Assembly (NCBI GenBank): GCA_017446585.1
Contig: JAFSQL010000013.1
Span: forward strand, 1-64,000
DNA: 64,000 nucleotides
Reading direction: 5' to 3'
Source: Paludibacteraceae bacterium
Lineage (GTDB): Bacteria > Bacteroidota > Bacteroidia > Bacteroidales > Paludibacteraceae
In this document: positions 19,101 to 27,474 of the stretch, piece by piece
How positions within the stretch are numbered: position 1 is the first letter of the stretch
Layout: the number at the start of each line of letters is the position of its first letter
The notes under the pieces: generated by a model
Database searches by the model: none
What the model saw: the letters and a program-made list of their open reading frames with translations, nothing else
What the model was told of the DNA's origin: nothing
Translations under genes and position numbers: made by a program

Positions 19101-20898
19101 CTGCATATAGTACGAAACATTCAGCTTGCATTTCCGGGTCTCGTCCTGCACGACCTGCTTCCTGCACATAGTTCTCTAACGAGTCGCTGATGTTATAATG
19201 TACAACCAATCCAACGTCTTTTTTGTCAACGCCCATTCCGAAAGCGGAAGTAGCTACAATTACCTTCGCCTTCCCCTTCATAAAGGCATTCTGGTTCTTC
19301 ACTTTGTCAACGGCTTCCATTTTACCATTGAAAGGCAAAGCTTGAATTCCGTCGTATGATAGATGTTGTGCCAATTCATGAGTGAGTCGGGTACGTGAAA
19401 CGTAAACTATGGCGGGACAATCATGACCAAGAATCAGCGAACGTAATAGGTTGTATTTTTCGTCTGCAGTATCGGCGTGAAGAACAGAGTAACGAAGATT
19501 TTTTCGTGCTGCGTTTGCTGTGAATGTCTTCAGTTCTAAACCCAGTTTTGTTCTAAAGTAGTCGCAAATGTCGCTGATGACCTTTTGCTTGGCCGTGGCC
19601 GTGAAACATGAAACGGGTATAGGATGATTTAGATGTTTCTTTTCTTGAAGGTGGCGGATGAAATCACCGATATACAAATAGTCCACACGGAAGTCATGCC
19701 CCCATGCGGAAAAACAGTGAGCCTCGTCAATCACAAATCGTACTACATTTCTGTTGATCAGCAATTTCTCAATGGTCTTACTGCGCAGCATTTCCGGTGC
19801 AATATAGAGTAGATTAGCTGTGCCATCGGCAACCTGTTGGATAGCTGTTGCCCGTTCTATTGGGTCAAGCAAACCATTAATGGTTACCGCTTCACTGATG
19901 CCTCGTACAACCAAATTATCCACTTGATCTTTCATGAGTGACTGTAACGGAGAAATGATTACAGTGAGCCCATGTATGTTCCTGCCAACCATCAATGCAG
20001 GAAGCTGAAATGTTAGACTCTTACCACCACCCGTTGGAAATATCGTTAGCAATGATTCTCCGCGAATGGCAGATTCTACCGCATGTTGCTGCATAGGAAC
20101 ACCATCGAAAATTCGGAACTCGTTATAGCCGAAAAATTCTTTCAGACCGCTATGTGCATCCAAACGACTATGACAATAGTCACAATCTCCACACGATGTA
20201 TCACATAATAAGTTCAGAACATTGACCACTCGAGGGTAGTTGTAAAGCACCCATGCAGGAGTAATAGAAAAGATGTCGTCAACTCCTATAACAGCCAAAC
20301 TATATGCCAGTTCTATTGGATATTGTCTAACCAACATTTCAAAATCAGCATGGCTGCATACTTTGCCTTCAAATTCCTTTAGAATCAATGGTGTCAAATT
20401 CGGTTGACTATTCAAAATTCTACCAAGGAAGGATTTATGTACGGCAGAAGAATATCCTATGTGTTTGAAGAATCCCTTAAAATGGTCGTTATCATGAAGA
20501 AGTTGGTAGTATAGTTTTTTTCTATCACTGGATAGTTGTTCCCATGCAGTAATCTCGTCGTTCAATAAGGTTCGAGCCTTTTGGGAGTCATTCACGGGGT
20601 TATTCAGTTCGTCCACTTGCAACTTATCATCTTTCACCAGATGGTGATATGGACGTTTCGGGAATAGTAGGGGAGAAAGAGGCAGGGTATCGATAATTGT
20701 CGGATTGCCCCTTAGGGACGTATATTTCAAGTCGTGATTGATGATGTTGTGTCCACAGATAGTATCACACATTGATAGGAATTCGTCGAAGGCAACTTTG
20801 GAGTGAGTGTGCAAAAAGGCACCATCCTCTCTTACCGCTCCATAGTCCAAAACTTTTCCCGTTTGTGGATTAACTTCTGTGTCAATGAAAGCAATCAT
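16198..20898 (-). CDS. Fusion of DEDD exonuclease, RecQ helicase and UvrD helicase
   Basis: 1566 residues. The N-terminus is a DnaQ-like exonuclease: D6-x-E8, D56 in N-I-I-N-H-D, and a last acidic residue near D104, although the histidine usual five positions before it is an asparagine. Four cysteines (C232, C236, C239, C242) could bind zinc. A RecQ helicase follows: Walker A FPTGGGKS near 287-294, DEAH in V-I-D-E-A-H-C-F-S, and the Q-E-A-G-R-A-G-R-D motif. From about residue 1055 comes a UvrD/Rep-type helicase: AGPGSGKTK, VIDEAQD, GDDDQNIFAFRG, and V-G-L-T-R-A-K near the end. It would unwind and degrade DNA, either in repair or against invading DNA. The exact role is unknown; domain calls are firm. 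Confidence 0.9.
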   Translation of the reverse strand: MIAFIDTEVNPQTGKVLDYGAVREDGAFLHTHSKVAFDEFLSMCDTICGHNIINHDLKYTSLRGNPTIIDTLPLSPLLFPKRPYHHLVKDDKLQVDELNNPVNDSQKARTLLNDEITAWEQLSSDRKKLYYQLLHDNDHFKGFFKHIGYSSAVHKSFLGRILNSQPNLTPLILKEFEGKVCSHADFEMLVRQYPIELAYSLAVIGVDDIFSITPAWVLYNYPRVVNVLNLLCDTSCGDCDYCHSRLDAHSGLKEFFGYNEFRIFDGVPMQQHAVESAIRGESLLTIFPTGGGKSLTFQLPALMVGRNIHGLTVIISPLQSLMKDQVDNLVVRGISEAVTINGLLDPIERATAIQQVADGTANLLYIAPEMLRSKTIEKLLINRNVVRFVIDEAHCFSAWGHDFRVDYLYIGDFIRHLQEKKHLNHPIPVSCFTATAKQKVISDICDYFRTKLGLELKTFTANAARKNLRYSVLHADTADEKYNLLRSLILGHDCPAIVYVSRTRLTHELAQHLSYDGIQALPFNGKMEAVDKVKNQNAFMKGKAKVIVATSAFGMGVDKKDVGLVVHYNISDSLENYVQEAGRAGRDPEMQAECFVLYADSDLDKHFILLNQTKLSISEIQQVWKAIKDITAKQNKVSCSPLDIARKAGWGDEVEDIETRVKAAIAALEDAEFIRRGNNSPIIFATGIAVKNMDEARHKLTISPLFDEQSRTEAARIIKSLISARATSEAIGTEAESRVDYLADILGMSKTTVIRNINLMRQDGLLADSRDMQAWVSKSTSIRNLEIILKLEKFLLQQLTEEQQRINYKELNENALKTNNPYSTIKRQKMLLHFLSLKGYIHKQEHGFSDSVSVRLQASREVTNVRFERRMHICRFIIDTLGVQRDGSKNPTLVNFSVVELLQKFIASQQETMFTEQNKPTIADIEEALLYLTKTDLMKIEGGFIVIYNTMRINRIADRRTRYGKEQYRLLDEFYKQRIRQIHIVGEYANLMVRDYNAALRFVNDYFTLDFRKFINQYFKEERRTQIDKNITPDKYEKLFGELSNRQCEIIEDKQSKYIVVAAGPGSGKTKVLVHKLASLLLLEDVKHEQLLMLTFSRAAATEFKKRLIELVGSAAHYVDIKTFHSYSFDLIGKQGSLEDANDVVQRAAKMIEDGEVEPSKIAKSVLVIDEAQDMGENDFLLVKALMRQNEEMRVIAVGDDDQNIFAFRGSDSKYMQTLLSQAGSCLYEMTDNYRSSQKVVDCANRFVQRIPERMKHTIIRSVTGIEGKVIKMQSLLDAEIKVEGSTAILTRTNEEALQVAYELEQQGMHVTIAQSMGEFRFCNLAEIRFFLKQIGKDDSIVLQKEKWQEAKRRTLETYASSSCLNAMRYFFEDFEVTHQSYYRSDLLEYILESNIEDFIPADDRSIYVGTIHKAKGREFNTVYLMSPIPDRKDVDNMRAYYVGLTRAKQNLYLVTNPPTEYSSISIPLNMHDVWLDFFKERKNIILRLRSGDCLQYNNGYLANGQGINIGALSASGKEKVKAWTDKGYEVTNAKVSYTLAWKPQNSTEEYAVCLANIMLSKRLES

Positions 20899-20933
20899 CT
20901 TTTAATCTCTTGGAAAGAGGTTTTTGTGTTATT

Positions 20934-22229
20934 TTATGAACTTTTGATGACAATGAGGATGTAGTTGAGTGGGATGGTGAGTTGTCGCGCGGCGTGGATG
21001 TCGTGGGTGAGGACGATGGTGACGAGGTCAGGGTCGTTTTGTTTGTGGAGAAGGATGTTGCTGAAATCGCTTTGTACGTGGCTGATGTAGCGGCTGGTCA
21101 GGAAGGTGCGGAGCGCTTCGTCGTCGGTGACGATGCGGGTGTGGGCGTCTCCGTTTTCGCGGATGAAGAAGTAGAGGAAGGTTTGGATGTCTTCCTTCCA
21201 ATAGCGATTGCCGTCCTGATGGCATAGAAGGACCGTTATGTCGTCGGAGAAGTCGTCAAGAAGGATGGTTTGCCTCTCTGAACGCCAATGTGGAAGGCGT
21301 GTGCGCATGACGTTTTCCGCCAAGAGGTTGATGTCTGGTTGGCGACGACGGATGAGGCTCTTGAGGTTTTCAACCTTGGCGGCGGATGCGAGCAGTATGA
21401 CGCGTTCGGAGTTGCGGATGATTTTCTGTATGATTTCGAGCATGGTGTCGTCATACATCAATGCCGTGAGGGTGTAGGTGTTGACAGGAGCGTTATGCTC
21501 CAATTGCAAGGGTCGCAGCGCGTCGGCGTATCGGTTGTCAGATTTGGAGAGTTCGAGGAGATAATTCTTGATGCCTTGTGGGTAAAGTTTGGCAATGCGC
21601 ATGACGTTGTCGGCAATGGGCGCGTGTGCGTCTTGTCGGACGCGGAAGTCACGAAGCGAGCGTAGGGTAAGCGTTTCGAGCGGAGAGAAGAGCTGCGCGC
21701 GGGGCAGGTTGTGGAGAGTGTAGAGTGGCAGTTGTCGGAGGTGGTGAACAGAGTTGCTTTTGATGCGCTTGTCAAGGCGGAGTTGGGCTATCCACTCGCG
21801 ACACGCTTGCGGAAAGAGTTTGTGCAGACGTTTGCATCGAAGATTGAGCCAGAAGTAGTAAGCCACGAAGGCGGCGAGGACAAAGGGGAGGAATGAAAGG
21901 AAGGCGATGCCAAACGGTCCGAGCAATCCTAAAAAGGTGAGGACTGAAAAAAGAAGGATGAGGACAAAGGTGAGGCGTCGAACCCAGAGCAACAGCGTGC
22001 GCAGGCGTCGATAGCGGTCGTTGAAGGTGATGGAAGAGAGGAAGTCGTCTTGCGCCTTAGCGGAGGTGTTGGTGTTGAGAAAGGCGTTGTAGGAGGCAAA
22101 ACTGTCAGTGGAAAACTTATACCAGATCAAGAAAGCCTCGGTGAAACGAAGGTCGGAAACATCATGGACGGGTCGTTTTGTGACGCGCGAACAGATGGCG
22201 ACAAATGCGGTATAATGGCGCAGTTGCAT
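20934..22229 (-). CDS. Hypothetical inner-membrane protein with two central TM helices
   Basis: 431 residues from the ATG at 22229. A longer frame reaches 22436, but this would overlap the divergent LysM gene and put the start upstream of the likely promoter at 22324, so the shorter form is chosen. Residues about 87-150 hold two hydrophobic segments separated by L-G-P-F-G; the rest is arginine-rich and soluble, probably cytosolic. The C-terminal part alternates strands and helices (I-L-L-A-S-A-A-K, then V-T-I-V-L-T-H-D), as in a nucleotide-binding or TIR-like fold, but no motif decides this. It lies 35 bases upstream of the large helicase on the same strand, so they may be co-transcribed. Family not recognised. 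Confidence 0.65.
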   Translation of the reverse strand: MQLRHYTAFVAICSRVTKRPVHDVSDLRFTEAFLIWYKFSTDSFASYNAFLNTNTSAKAQDDFLSSITFNDRYRRLRTLLLWVRRLTFVLILLFSVLTFLGLLGPFGIAFLSFLPFVLAAFVAYYFWLNLRCKRLHKLFPQACREWIAQLRLDKRIKSNSVHHLRQLPLYTLHNLPRAQLFSPLETLTLRSLRDFRVRQDAHAPIADNVMRIAKLYPQGIKNYLLELSKSDNRYADALRPLQLEHNAPVNTYTLTALMYDDTMLEIIQKIIRNSERVILLASAAKVENLKSLIRRRQPDINLLAENVMRTRLPHWRSERQTILLDDFSDDITVLLCHQDGNRYWKEDIQTFLYFFIRENGDAHTRIVTDDEALRTFLTSRYISHVQSDFSNILLHKQNDPDLVTIVLTHDIHAARQLTIPLNYILIVIKSS

Positions 22230-22323
22230 GAGGAGCAACCAATGACGAATGACAAAGCGATAGAAAAACACGGTAAGGAAATATGTTTTAATGTTTCGGT
22301 ATGCAAGGGAGGAATGTCGGTTG

Positions 22324-22331
22324 TAAAGATA
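22324..22331 (-). promoter_or_regulatory. Promoter -7 box TATCTTTA for the membrane protein
   Basis: On the minus strand, one mismatch to TAnnTTTG. It supports the start at 22229, since the longer alternative start lies upstream of it. Confidence 0.4.
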
Positions 22332-22364
22332 CGGAAAATAGGGTGCGTGTTGCCGATTTTGTTG

Positions 22365-22372
22365 TATTTTTG
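22365..22372 (+). promoter_or_regulatory. Promoter -7 box TATTTTTG for the LysM gene
   Basis: Perfect TAnnTTTG match, 58 bases before the ATG at 22431. Confidence 0.5.
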
Positions 22373-22430
22373 CGAAAATGGGTGGATGATTGCGTTCGAG
22401 GATGAGGTTCGGTCGTAAAATAAAGATGTC

Positions 22431-24212
22431 ATGCACAGAATTTTGCGTTTGTTTTTGCTTCTTGTTGCCTTTGTGTCGTTTTGCTTAATGTCGTATGGCG
22501 TGGACAAGTCCAAGTTGAAGACGGTGACGGTGGGCAAGAGAACCTGCTACTTGTATGAAGTGGCGGAGGGAGAGACGCTGTATGGAATCAGCAGGGCGTT
22601 TGAGGTGTCGCAAGAGGAGATTATCGAACTGAACGACGTGGCGCAAAAAGGAGTCAAGAAGGGGATGAAATTACGTATCCCCGCAGAGTCAAGCCGCCGA
22701 ACGAACGAAGTGGGGAAAAAGGAGGCGACAGCCAGTGTGACGGGAAACAAGACGCATAAGGTGCAAGCGGGAGAAACGGTGTACGGCATCGTTCATCAGT
22801 ACGGAATCACCGCGGATGAATTGAAGGCGGCAAATCCAACGTTTGACGGGAACTTGAAAGCGGGTCAGACGATTGTTATTCCGGAATCGAAAAAGGAGAA
22901 AACAAAGGATGTAAACATGCAGACGCACACGGTGCAACCGAAGGAAACATTGTATGGCATCAGCCGACAATATGGCGTCACGAGGGAACAAATGGTGGAG
23001 GCGAATCCGGAGTTGAAAGAGCGCATGCCACGCATTGGTGAAAAGTTGTTGATTCCGAAACAGGGCGTGAAGAACAATGAGAAAGCGAGTGCGCCGACGG
23101 ATCGAGAGACGGAAGAAGTGTTGGACACGATAAAACCAACAGAATATGTCGTGACGAGATATCAGAGACCTGAAGCGACGGATGGCGCGGCAGCCGTGAA
23201 AGTGTCGTTGTTGTTGCCATTCATGCTGGATCGCGAGTCGGAGCAGGATCAGACGTTGAACAAGTTCGTGGAATTCTATGAAGGCATACTGATAGGATTG
23301 GGCGAATTGAAGGAGGCGGGTTATAACGTGCGGCTTGATGTCTATGATATAGAGAAAATGCCTGACAAGGTGGAAAGCGTGTTGCGCAAGAATCCCGCCA
23401 TAGGACAGAGCGACTTGATCATCGGACCTGCTTATGCGGGTCAAGTGGGGGTGCTGAGCCGATATAGCGAGCGGCATCAGGTGCCACTGTTGGTGCCGTT
23501 CACCAGACGCGCGAGCGGTATCATGCAAAACCGATTCACCTTTCAATTCAATGGCAGCGTAGGCAGTGAGTGGGCTTTCGCCACGGATCTTGCCGCCAAG
23601 TACTTGTTAGGGAAAAACGTGATTGTCGTTAACTACAATAACGATGCTAACGACGAAGGAAGCCAATATGCCAAGTATCTATCACAGAAACTTCCGCAGT
23701 TTGGCATTACGAACCAGCAAGTGAATTATTCGAACTATTCTTTCCCAAGCCTTTATACGTCATTGTCTGAGACGCAGGAAAATGTCGTTGTCTTGGGGAC
23801 GCGTGAGGGTGGCCTGGTGCGGGAAGCCTTAGCGGAAATCAGCCGTTGGCGTGAGCGTGGCAGGAAGGTGACCGTGTTGGGGTTTGACGCATGGGGAACC
23901 ACCGTGTTGGAACAAGCCAAGCCTGTGTGCTATCATTCGAAGTTCTATGAAGACACCAAGGAGGCGGCTTATCAGGATTACGTGGGACGCATGCGCCGTG
24001 CGTTCGGACTCACCAACACAAGGAATCCGCGGTATGACTTGATTGGGCGTGACATGATTGTCTATTTCGTTCGTCATCTGTCGCGGTCGGGCAAGATGTG
24101 GACTCCCGCCGCTGACACGATTGAAGAGGAATTGCAAAGCCGATTCAGTTGGCGACGGATGGGCAATGGCGGATATGTGAACCAAGGTTGTTTCTTCATC
24201 ACTAAGGAATGA
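22431..24212 (+). CDS. LysM repeat protein with periplasmic-binding (PBP1-like) domain
   Basis: 593 residues. A signal peptide (about 1-24, leucine/phenylalanine-rich) is followed by three LysM modules at roughly 36-85, 103-149 and 163-209, each with the G-E-T-x-Y-G-I or K-E-T-L-Y-G-I core and ending in I-P. These bind peptidoglycan. After a linker, residues about 255-590 form a type 1 periplasmic-binding fold of the leucine-binding family (K-V-S-L-L-L-P-F, then I-I-G-P-A-Y-A). The architecture is common in Bacteroidetes. It is likely an envelope protein that senses or holds a ligand at the cell wall. The start of the next gene overlaps the stop by four bases, so the two are probably co-translated. 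Confidence 0.9.
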   Translation: MHRILRLFLLLVAFVSFCLMSYGVDKSKLKTVTVGKRTCYLYEVAEGETLYGISRAFEVSQEEIIELNDVAQKGVKKGMKLRIPAESSRRTNEVGKKEATASVTGNKTHKVQAGETVYGIVHQYGITADELKAANPTFDGNLKAGQTIVIPESKKEKTKDVNMQTHTVQPKETLYGISRQYGVTREQMVEANPELKERMPRIGEKLLIPKQGVKNNEKASAPTDRETEEVLDTIKPTEYVVTRYQRPEATDGAAAVKVSLLLPFMLDRESEQDQTLNKFVEFYEGILIGLGELKEAGYNVRLDVYDIEKMPDKVESVLRKNPAIGQSDLIIGPAYAGQVGVLSRYSERHQVPLLVPFTRRASGIMQNRFTFQFNGSVGSEWAFATDLAAKYLLGKNVIVVNYNNDANDEGSQYAKYLSQKLPQFGITNQQVNYSNYSFPSLYTSLSETQENVVVLGTREGGLVREALAEISRWRERGRKVTVLGFDAWGTTVLEQAKPVCYHSKFYEDTKEAAYQDYVGRMRRAFGLTNTRNPRYDLIGRDMIVYFVRHLSRSGKMWTPAADTIEEELQSRFSWRRMGNGGYVNQGCFFITKE

Positions 24213-25627
24213 CGATGCGAGAAGGAGTGCGAAACATAGTGAAGACATTGGTGGTCACGCTTGTGATGATGTGGATAGGCGTGTCACTCAATGCCGCCGT
24301 GACGGCGACGCCTGAGGGTGACGGCAAGGTGATGACCGCTGAGGCGATAGGTTTGGACTATGGTGGCGTTGACGCGTTGCTGTTTACCGACAGCACGCAT
24401 TTGTCTTTGCGCTATGACGCTGACTCCGCGGGCAGCATCGCATGGTATCGTTATCTAAATTCGACAAGCGACATGACGTTGATTTCGTCGGTCACGAACG
24501 CAAGCACGCTGACCGTAAGCGATTTGGCTCCGGATACGGGTTACATAGTGACCTTCACCGACAAATCTGGCTTAGAGAAGGAACGCAAAAGCGTATGGGT
24601 GGTCAATGGATTGGCACACAGGTTCACGCCAATCTGGGTTGACACTGCGGACGTGGTGGATGAATGTCAGTCGCTCAACTTGATTTCGAGGGTGAAGTAT
24701 GACGGCAAGATGACGTACCAAACGCCAGCGGGCATGACTCGTGAGGTGCCACGCCGTTATGGCGTGAGCGTTCACTCGTTGTCGTGGGACGGAACGCAGT
24801 ATAATGACACGGTAGTGAGTGACAGTGCCACTGCCACGTCGGTCACCACGGACACGATTGAGCATGCGACATGGGTGGTGGACGCTCCCTATTGTCATAC
24901 GAAGATAATGTTGGGTGGTGACCAGATACGTGAGGCGTTTGGCGTGGTGGACACGATACAATCAGACACCGTGTATGTCGCCAAGGCGTTGACTTGTCAC
25001 CTGATAGGCGAAATCACTGAACGCGAGGGCAAGAATGAAATAGACCGTAAGTTGGGAAGCGATGAGAGCACGACAACGCAGTTTGGTGGGTCTGCACCTT
25101 TGAATGTCTATTTCACAAGTAATGCGAATACGCCTGTGGCGCAGTTCTTCAGTTGGACCATCATTGATCAGGAGTATCCGGAAGACTCGAGCAATGTCTA
25201 TCATGACGAGAACTTGCGTTACAGTTTTACACGGACGGGCGTTTATAAAGTGTTGCTTGAAGTCAGTCGACAATGGATGATGGGTGACAGCGTCGATTGT
25301 CGAGCCAAGGATAGTCTTGTCGTGACGGTCAGTCCGTCGTTGTTGCAGATTCCGTCAGCCTTCTCACCAAACGGTGATGGTGTGAATGATGAATTTCGGG
25401 TGGCATTCAAGAGCCTTTCGGAGTTTCATTGCACGATATACAACCGATGGGGACACAAGTTGTTTGAATGGAGCGACCCTTCAAGGGGATGGGATGGAAA
25501 GTCGGGAGGCAGACTGATGCCTACGGGACCTTACTACTATGTGATCAAGGCAAAGGGAACGGACGAGGACAGTCATGGTGACACCATAGAATACTCCGAA
25601 CGTGGCGTGGTGAATCTGTTTCGATGA
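24209..25627 (+). CDS. T9SS cargo protein with gliding-motility C-terminal (CHU_C) domain
   Basis: 472 residues. An N-terminal hydrophobic segment (about 11-27) is a signal peptide. The middle holds Ig/PKD-like beta domains (about 40-360). The last about 90 residues are a CHU_C sorting domain, seen as P-S-A-F-S-P-N-G-D-G-V-N-D, then I-Y-N-R-W-G, then G-W-D-G-K, then P-x-G-P-Y-Y-Y-V. This domain is the type B signal for secretion through the type IX system to the outside. The first ATG overlaps the LysM gene by four bases; a second ATG lies six bases further. Function outside the cell is unknown; secretion route is well supported. Confidence 0.9.
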   Translation: MTMREGVRNIVKTLVVTLVMMWIGVSLNAAVTATPEGDGKVMTAEAIGLDYGGVDALLFTDSTHLSLRYDADSAGSIAWYRYLNSTSDMTLISSVTNASTLTVSDLAPDTGYIVTFTDKSGLEKERKSVWVVNGLAHRFTPIWVDTADVVDECQSLNLISRVKYDGKMTYQTPAGMTREVPRRYGVSVHSLSWDGTQYNDTVVSDSATATSVTTDTIEHATWVVDAPYCHTKIMLGGDQIREAFGVVDTIQSDTVYVAKALTCHLIGEITEREGKNEIDRKLGSDESTTTQFGGSAPLNVYFTSNANTPVAQFFSWTIIDQEYPEDSSNVYHDENLRYSFTRTGVYKVLLEVSRQWMMGDSVDCRAKDSLVVTVSPSLLQIPSAFSPNGDGVNDEFRVAFKSLSEFHCTIYNRWGHKLFEWSDPSRGWDGKSGGRLMPTGPYYYVIKAKGTDEDSHGDTIEYSERGVVNLFR

Positions 25628-25663
25628 GTGGCGTCGATGGAAAAATGAAAAAATGCATCGGAT

Positions 25664-26506
25664 ATGAAAATCAGACTTGGAAGATATAACGACCTGCCGC
25701 TCCTCTCTATCAACATGAGTGGCGACGCCATTTTGGATGGAGGGTCGGAAGGTGAGTTGACACTGGATCACTCGTTCGTGCGACCATGGATGAAGCAAGG
25801 ACAACCGGTCCATGTCTTTGCTTATGTAGATTATGAAACTGACGAAGTGAGGGTGACGCGTGAACATCCATTGATAGAGGCGGAACGTTTCGCCTATTTG
25901 GAAGTGGCGGAGGTCTATGATGATGGTTATTTGATGGATTGGGGCATAGAGGACTATCCGCTTTTTGTGCCCAAAGAGGAGTCTCGATTTCGACTTATGA
26001 GGGGTGGAAGATATGTCATTTACGCGTTTCTTGACGGTGATGGGCGGTTGCAAGCCAGCGCGCGCATTGAGGACTACTTGGATTTTGGCAAGCCTGACCT
26101 TGCTTCGGGTGACAGGGTGAAGACATTGCCCTATGCCGAAACGGATTTGGGTTATAAGTGCATTCTTAACGACCGCTACCTGGGCGTGCTATATGCCAAC
26201 GAGCTGATGGAGCCCGTGAATGTGGGTGAAGTCGTGGACACTTATGTCAAACGTGTTCGCGAGGATTACAAGATAGACTTGAGCCAGTCAAAGGTAGGCT
26301 TTGGCAGGGTTGAAGATTTTGCCGAGGCGTTGTATGCGGAGTTAAAAGAGCGCGGTGGTGTGATAGCTTTGGGTGACCAAAGTCCGGCGGACGCTATCTA
26401 TGACATGTTTGGTGTGAGCAAGAAGACTTTCAAGAAAGCCGTAGGTACGCTCTATCGTAACAGATTGGTTACTCCTTATGCTGATAGAATCGTGTTGAAC
26501 GCATAA
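25664..26506 (+). CDS. cvfB: CvfB-family S1-like RNA-binding protein
   Basis: 280 residues, the family's usual size. It has three S1-like OB segments (about 1-60, 62-125, 140-205; D-W-G-I-E-D-Y-P-L-F-V-P near 103 and G-Y-K-C-I-L-N-D near 165) and a C-terminal winged helix (about 215-280; D-M-F-G-V-S-K-K-T-F-K-K). CvfB proteins bind RNA or DNA and affect virulence gene expression in Gram-positives; in Bacteroidetes they are conserved but little studied. It stands 36 bases after the T9SS cargo gene on the same strand. Confidence 0.88.
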   Translation: MKIRLGRYNDLPLLSINMSGDAILDGGSEGELTLDHSFVRPWMKQGQPVHVFAYVDYETDEVRVTREHPLIEAERFAYLEVAEVYDDGYLMDWGIEDYPLFVPKEESRFRLMRGGRYVIYAFLDGDGRLQASARIEDYLDFGKPDLASGDRVKTLPYAETDLGYKCILNDRYLGVLYANELMEPVNVGEVVDTYVKRVREDYKIDLSQSKVGFGRVEDFAEALYAELKERGGVIALGDQSPADAIYDMFGVSKKTFKKAVGTLYRNRLVTPYADRIVLNA

Positions 26507-26512
26507 AAGAAA

Positions 26513-26920
26513 ATGCGACTTTTGCATTACATATTGATGTCGCTTACGCTCATCGCTGTCCATTGCCTATCGCAATGGGATGAGTGCCCCGTGGTCGAGA
26601 GCGTTCGGATTTTGCAATGTGAACAGCACGAGGACAGATATGCGTGCGGTGACGTTGATAAGACGACGTGTGAGGATGAGTTCGGGCAAACGTCATTGCC
26701 TTTTGCCATACTGATTGACAGTGATAACTTCTCGCGGGTGTTGAGCTCGAGAAGTGAGAGGGGAGAAGATTGGTATGTCGAGGTCGCAAGATTTCTCAGA
26801 AGCGACAGTTCTTGTACAACCGGAACCAATACATATAAATTGCCAGAGGAGAAGAATCCTCATGGCTTTGGTGCCCCATGCGACTATTATGTCTTCGCAT
26901 TGCGGCACCTGCGGTGTTAG
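26513..26920 (+). CDS. Small cysteine-rich secreted protein, hypothetical
   Basis: 135 residues. A hydrophobic start (M-R-L-L-H-Y-I-L-M-S-L-T-L) looks like a signal peptide ending near residue 20. The mature part holds seven cysteines, an arrangement compatible with disulfide bonds outside the cytoplasm. It starts six bases after cvfB, which supports reality, but the coding signal weakens toward the 3' end and the family is not recognised. A spurious frame remains possible. Confidence 0.4.
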   Translation: MRLLHYILMSLTLIAVHCLSQWDECPVVESVRILQCEQHEDRYACGDVDKTTCEDEFGQTSLPFAILIDSDNFSRVLSSRSERGEDWYVEVARFLRSDSSCTTGTNTYKLPEEKNPHGFGAPCDYYVFALRHLRC

Positions 26921-27012
26921 TTTTTCTTTTTTCGGAATGAATTTTATTTGAGGCGAAGTCATGAAAGGTGATTCGCCCAGGGGATTTTGTTTATCACGAA
27001 AAAAAGAAAAAC

Positions 27013-27408
27013 ATGTCATCTATTAAAAATTCGGGAATGGCATCGGTCATTCTTTCACACGAACATGTCAGAGAAAAGAAGGTCATGTTCGGACTCATAA
27101 CACGGTATGAATACAGTCCGACAGGAAGTGTGTTGAGGTTGGACTATAAGGCTTGCGGAGCGTCAACAGGAGAGACGTTGCGAAACGCTTTGGAAAAAGG
27201 TGTGGATGAATTAAAGTCCGCATTGAAGTCAAAGAAACTTGAGTTTGTTGATATTGGCAGCATGCAGTTGGCTGTTTGCCAGTCAGCGGATCATAATTTC
27301 GTGGCGTTGCAGTTGGAGTCGTATTACGGTTTCATGTATCATCCTGTTTCGGAGGTCATCATTTTTGAAAATGATGATGCCTGCGAGGTGTTGAGCCTGC
27401 TCTCATAG
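27013..27408 (+). CDS. Hypothetical small cytosolic protein
   Basis: 131 residues from the ATG at 27013; an ATG 45 bases upstream lies in A-rich sequence and adds a lysine-rich stretch of no apparent value. The protein alternates strands and a helix (V-L-R-L-D-Y-K-A-C, then a long helix with E-K-G-V-D-E-L-K). It has no signal peptide or membrane segment. It is followed within 12 bases by a strong terminator hairpin, which supports a real gene end. Family not recognised. Confidence 0.6.
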   Translation: MSSIKNSGMASVILSHEHVREKKVMFGLITRYEYSPTGSVLRLDYKACGASTGETLRNALEKGVDELKSALKSKKLEFVDIGSMQLAVCQSADHNFVALQLESYYGFMYHPVSEVIIFENDDACEVLSLLS

Positions 27409-27420
27409 ATTAGTGAAAAA

Positions 27421-27453
27421 AAAAGAGGTGGACATGGTGTCCACCTCTTTTTC
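27421..27453. terminator. Bidirectional hairpin terminator
   Basis: A 14-bp perfect stem (27421-27434 with 27438-27451), a three-base loop TGG, and A/T runs on both sides. It ends the plus-strand hypothetical gene and the minus-strand serC gene. Confidence 0.9.
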
Positions 27454-27474
27454 TTATTGTCGTTTTTGAACGAA

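Noticed and set aside
20902..20922. Short hairpin CTCTT-GGA-AAGAG between the membrane protein and helicase
   Set aside because: Five-bp stem on the strand opposite to the genes; too weak to call a terminator.
22230..22436. Longer N-terminus of the membrane protein
   Set aside because: It would begin upstream of the likely -7 box and overlap the divergent LysM gene.
22689..23546. 285-codon open frame antisense to the LysM gene
   Set aside because: It is rich in His, Arg and Leu, typical of an antisense shadow over LysM repeats.
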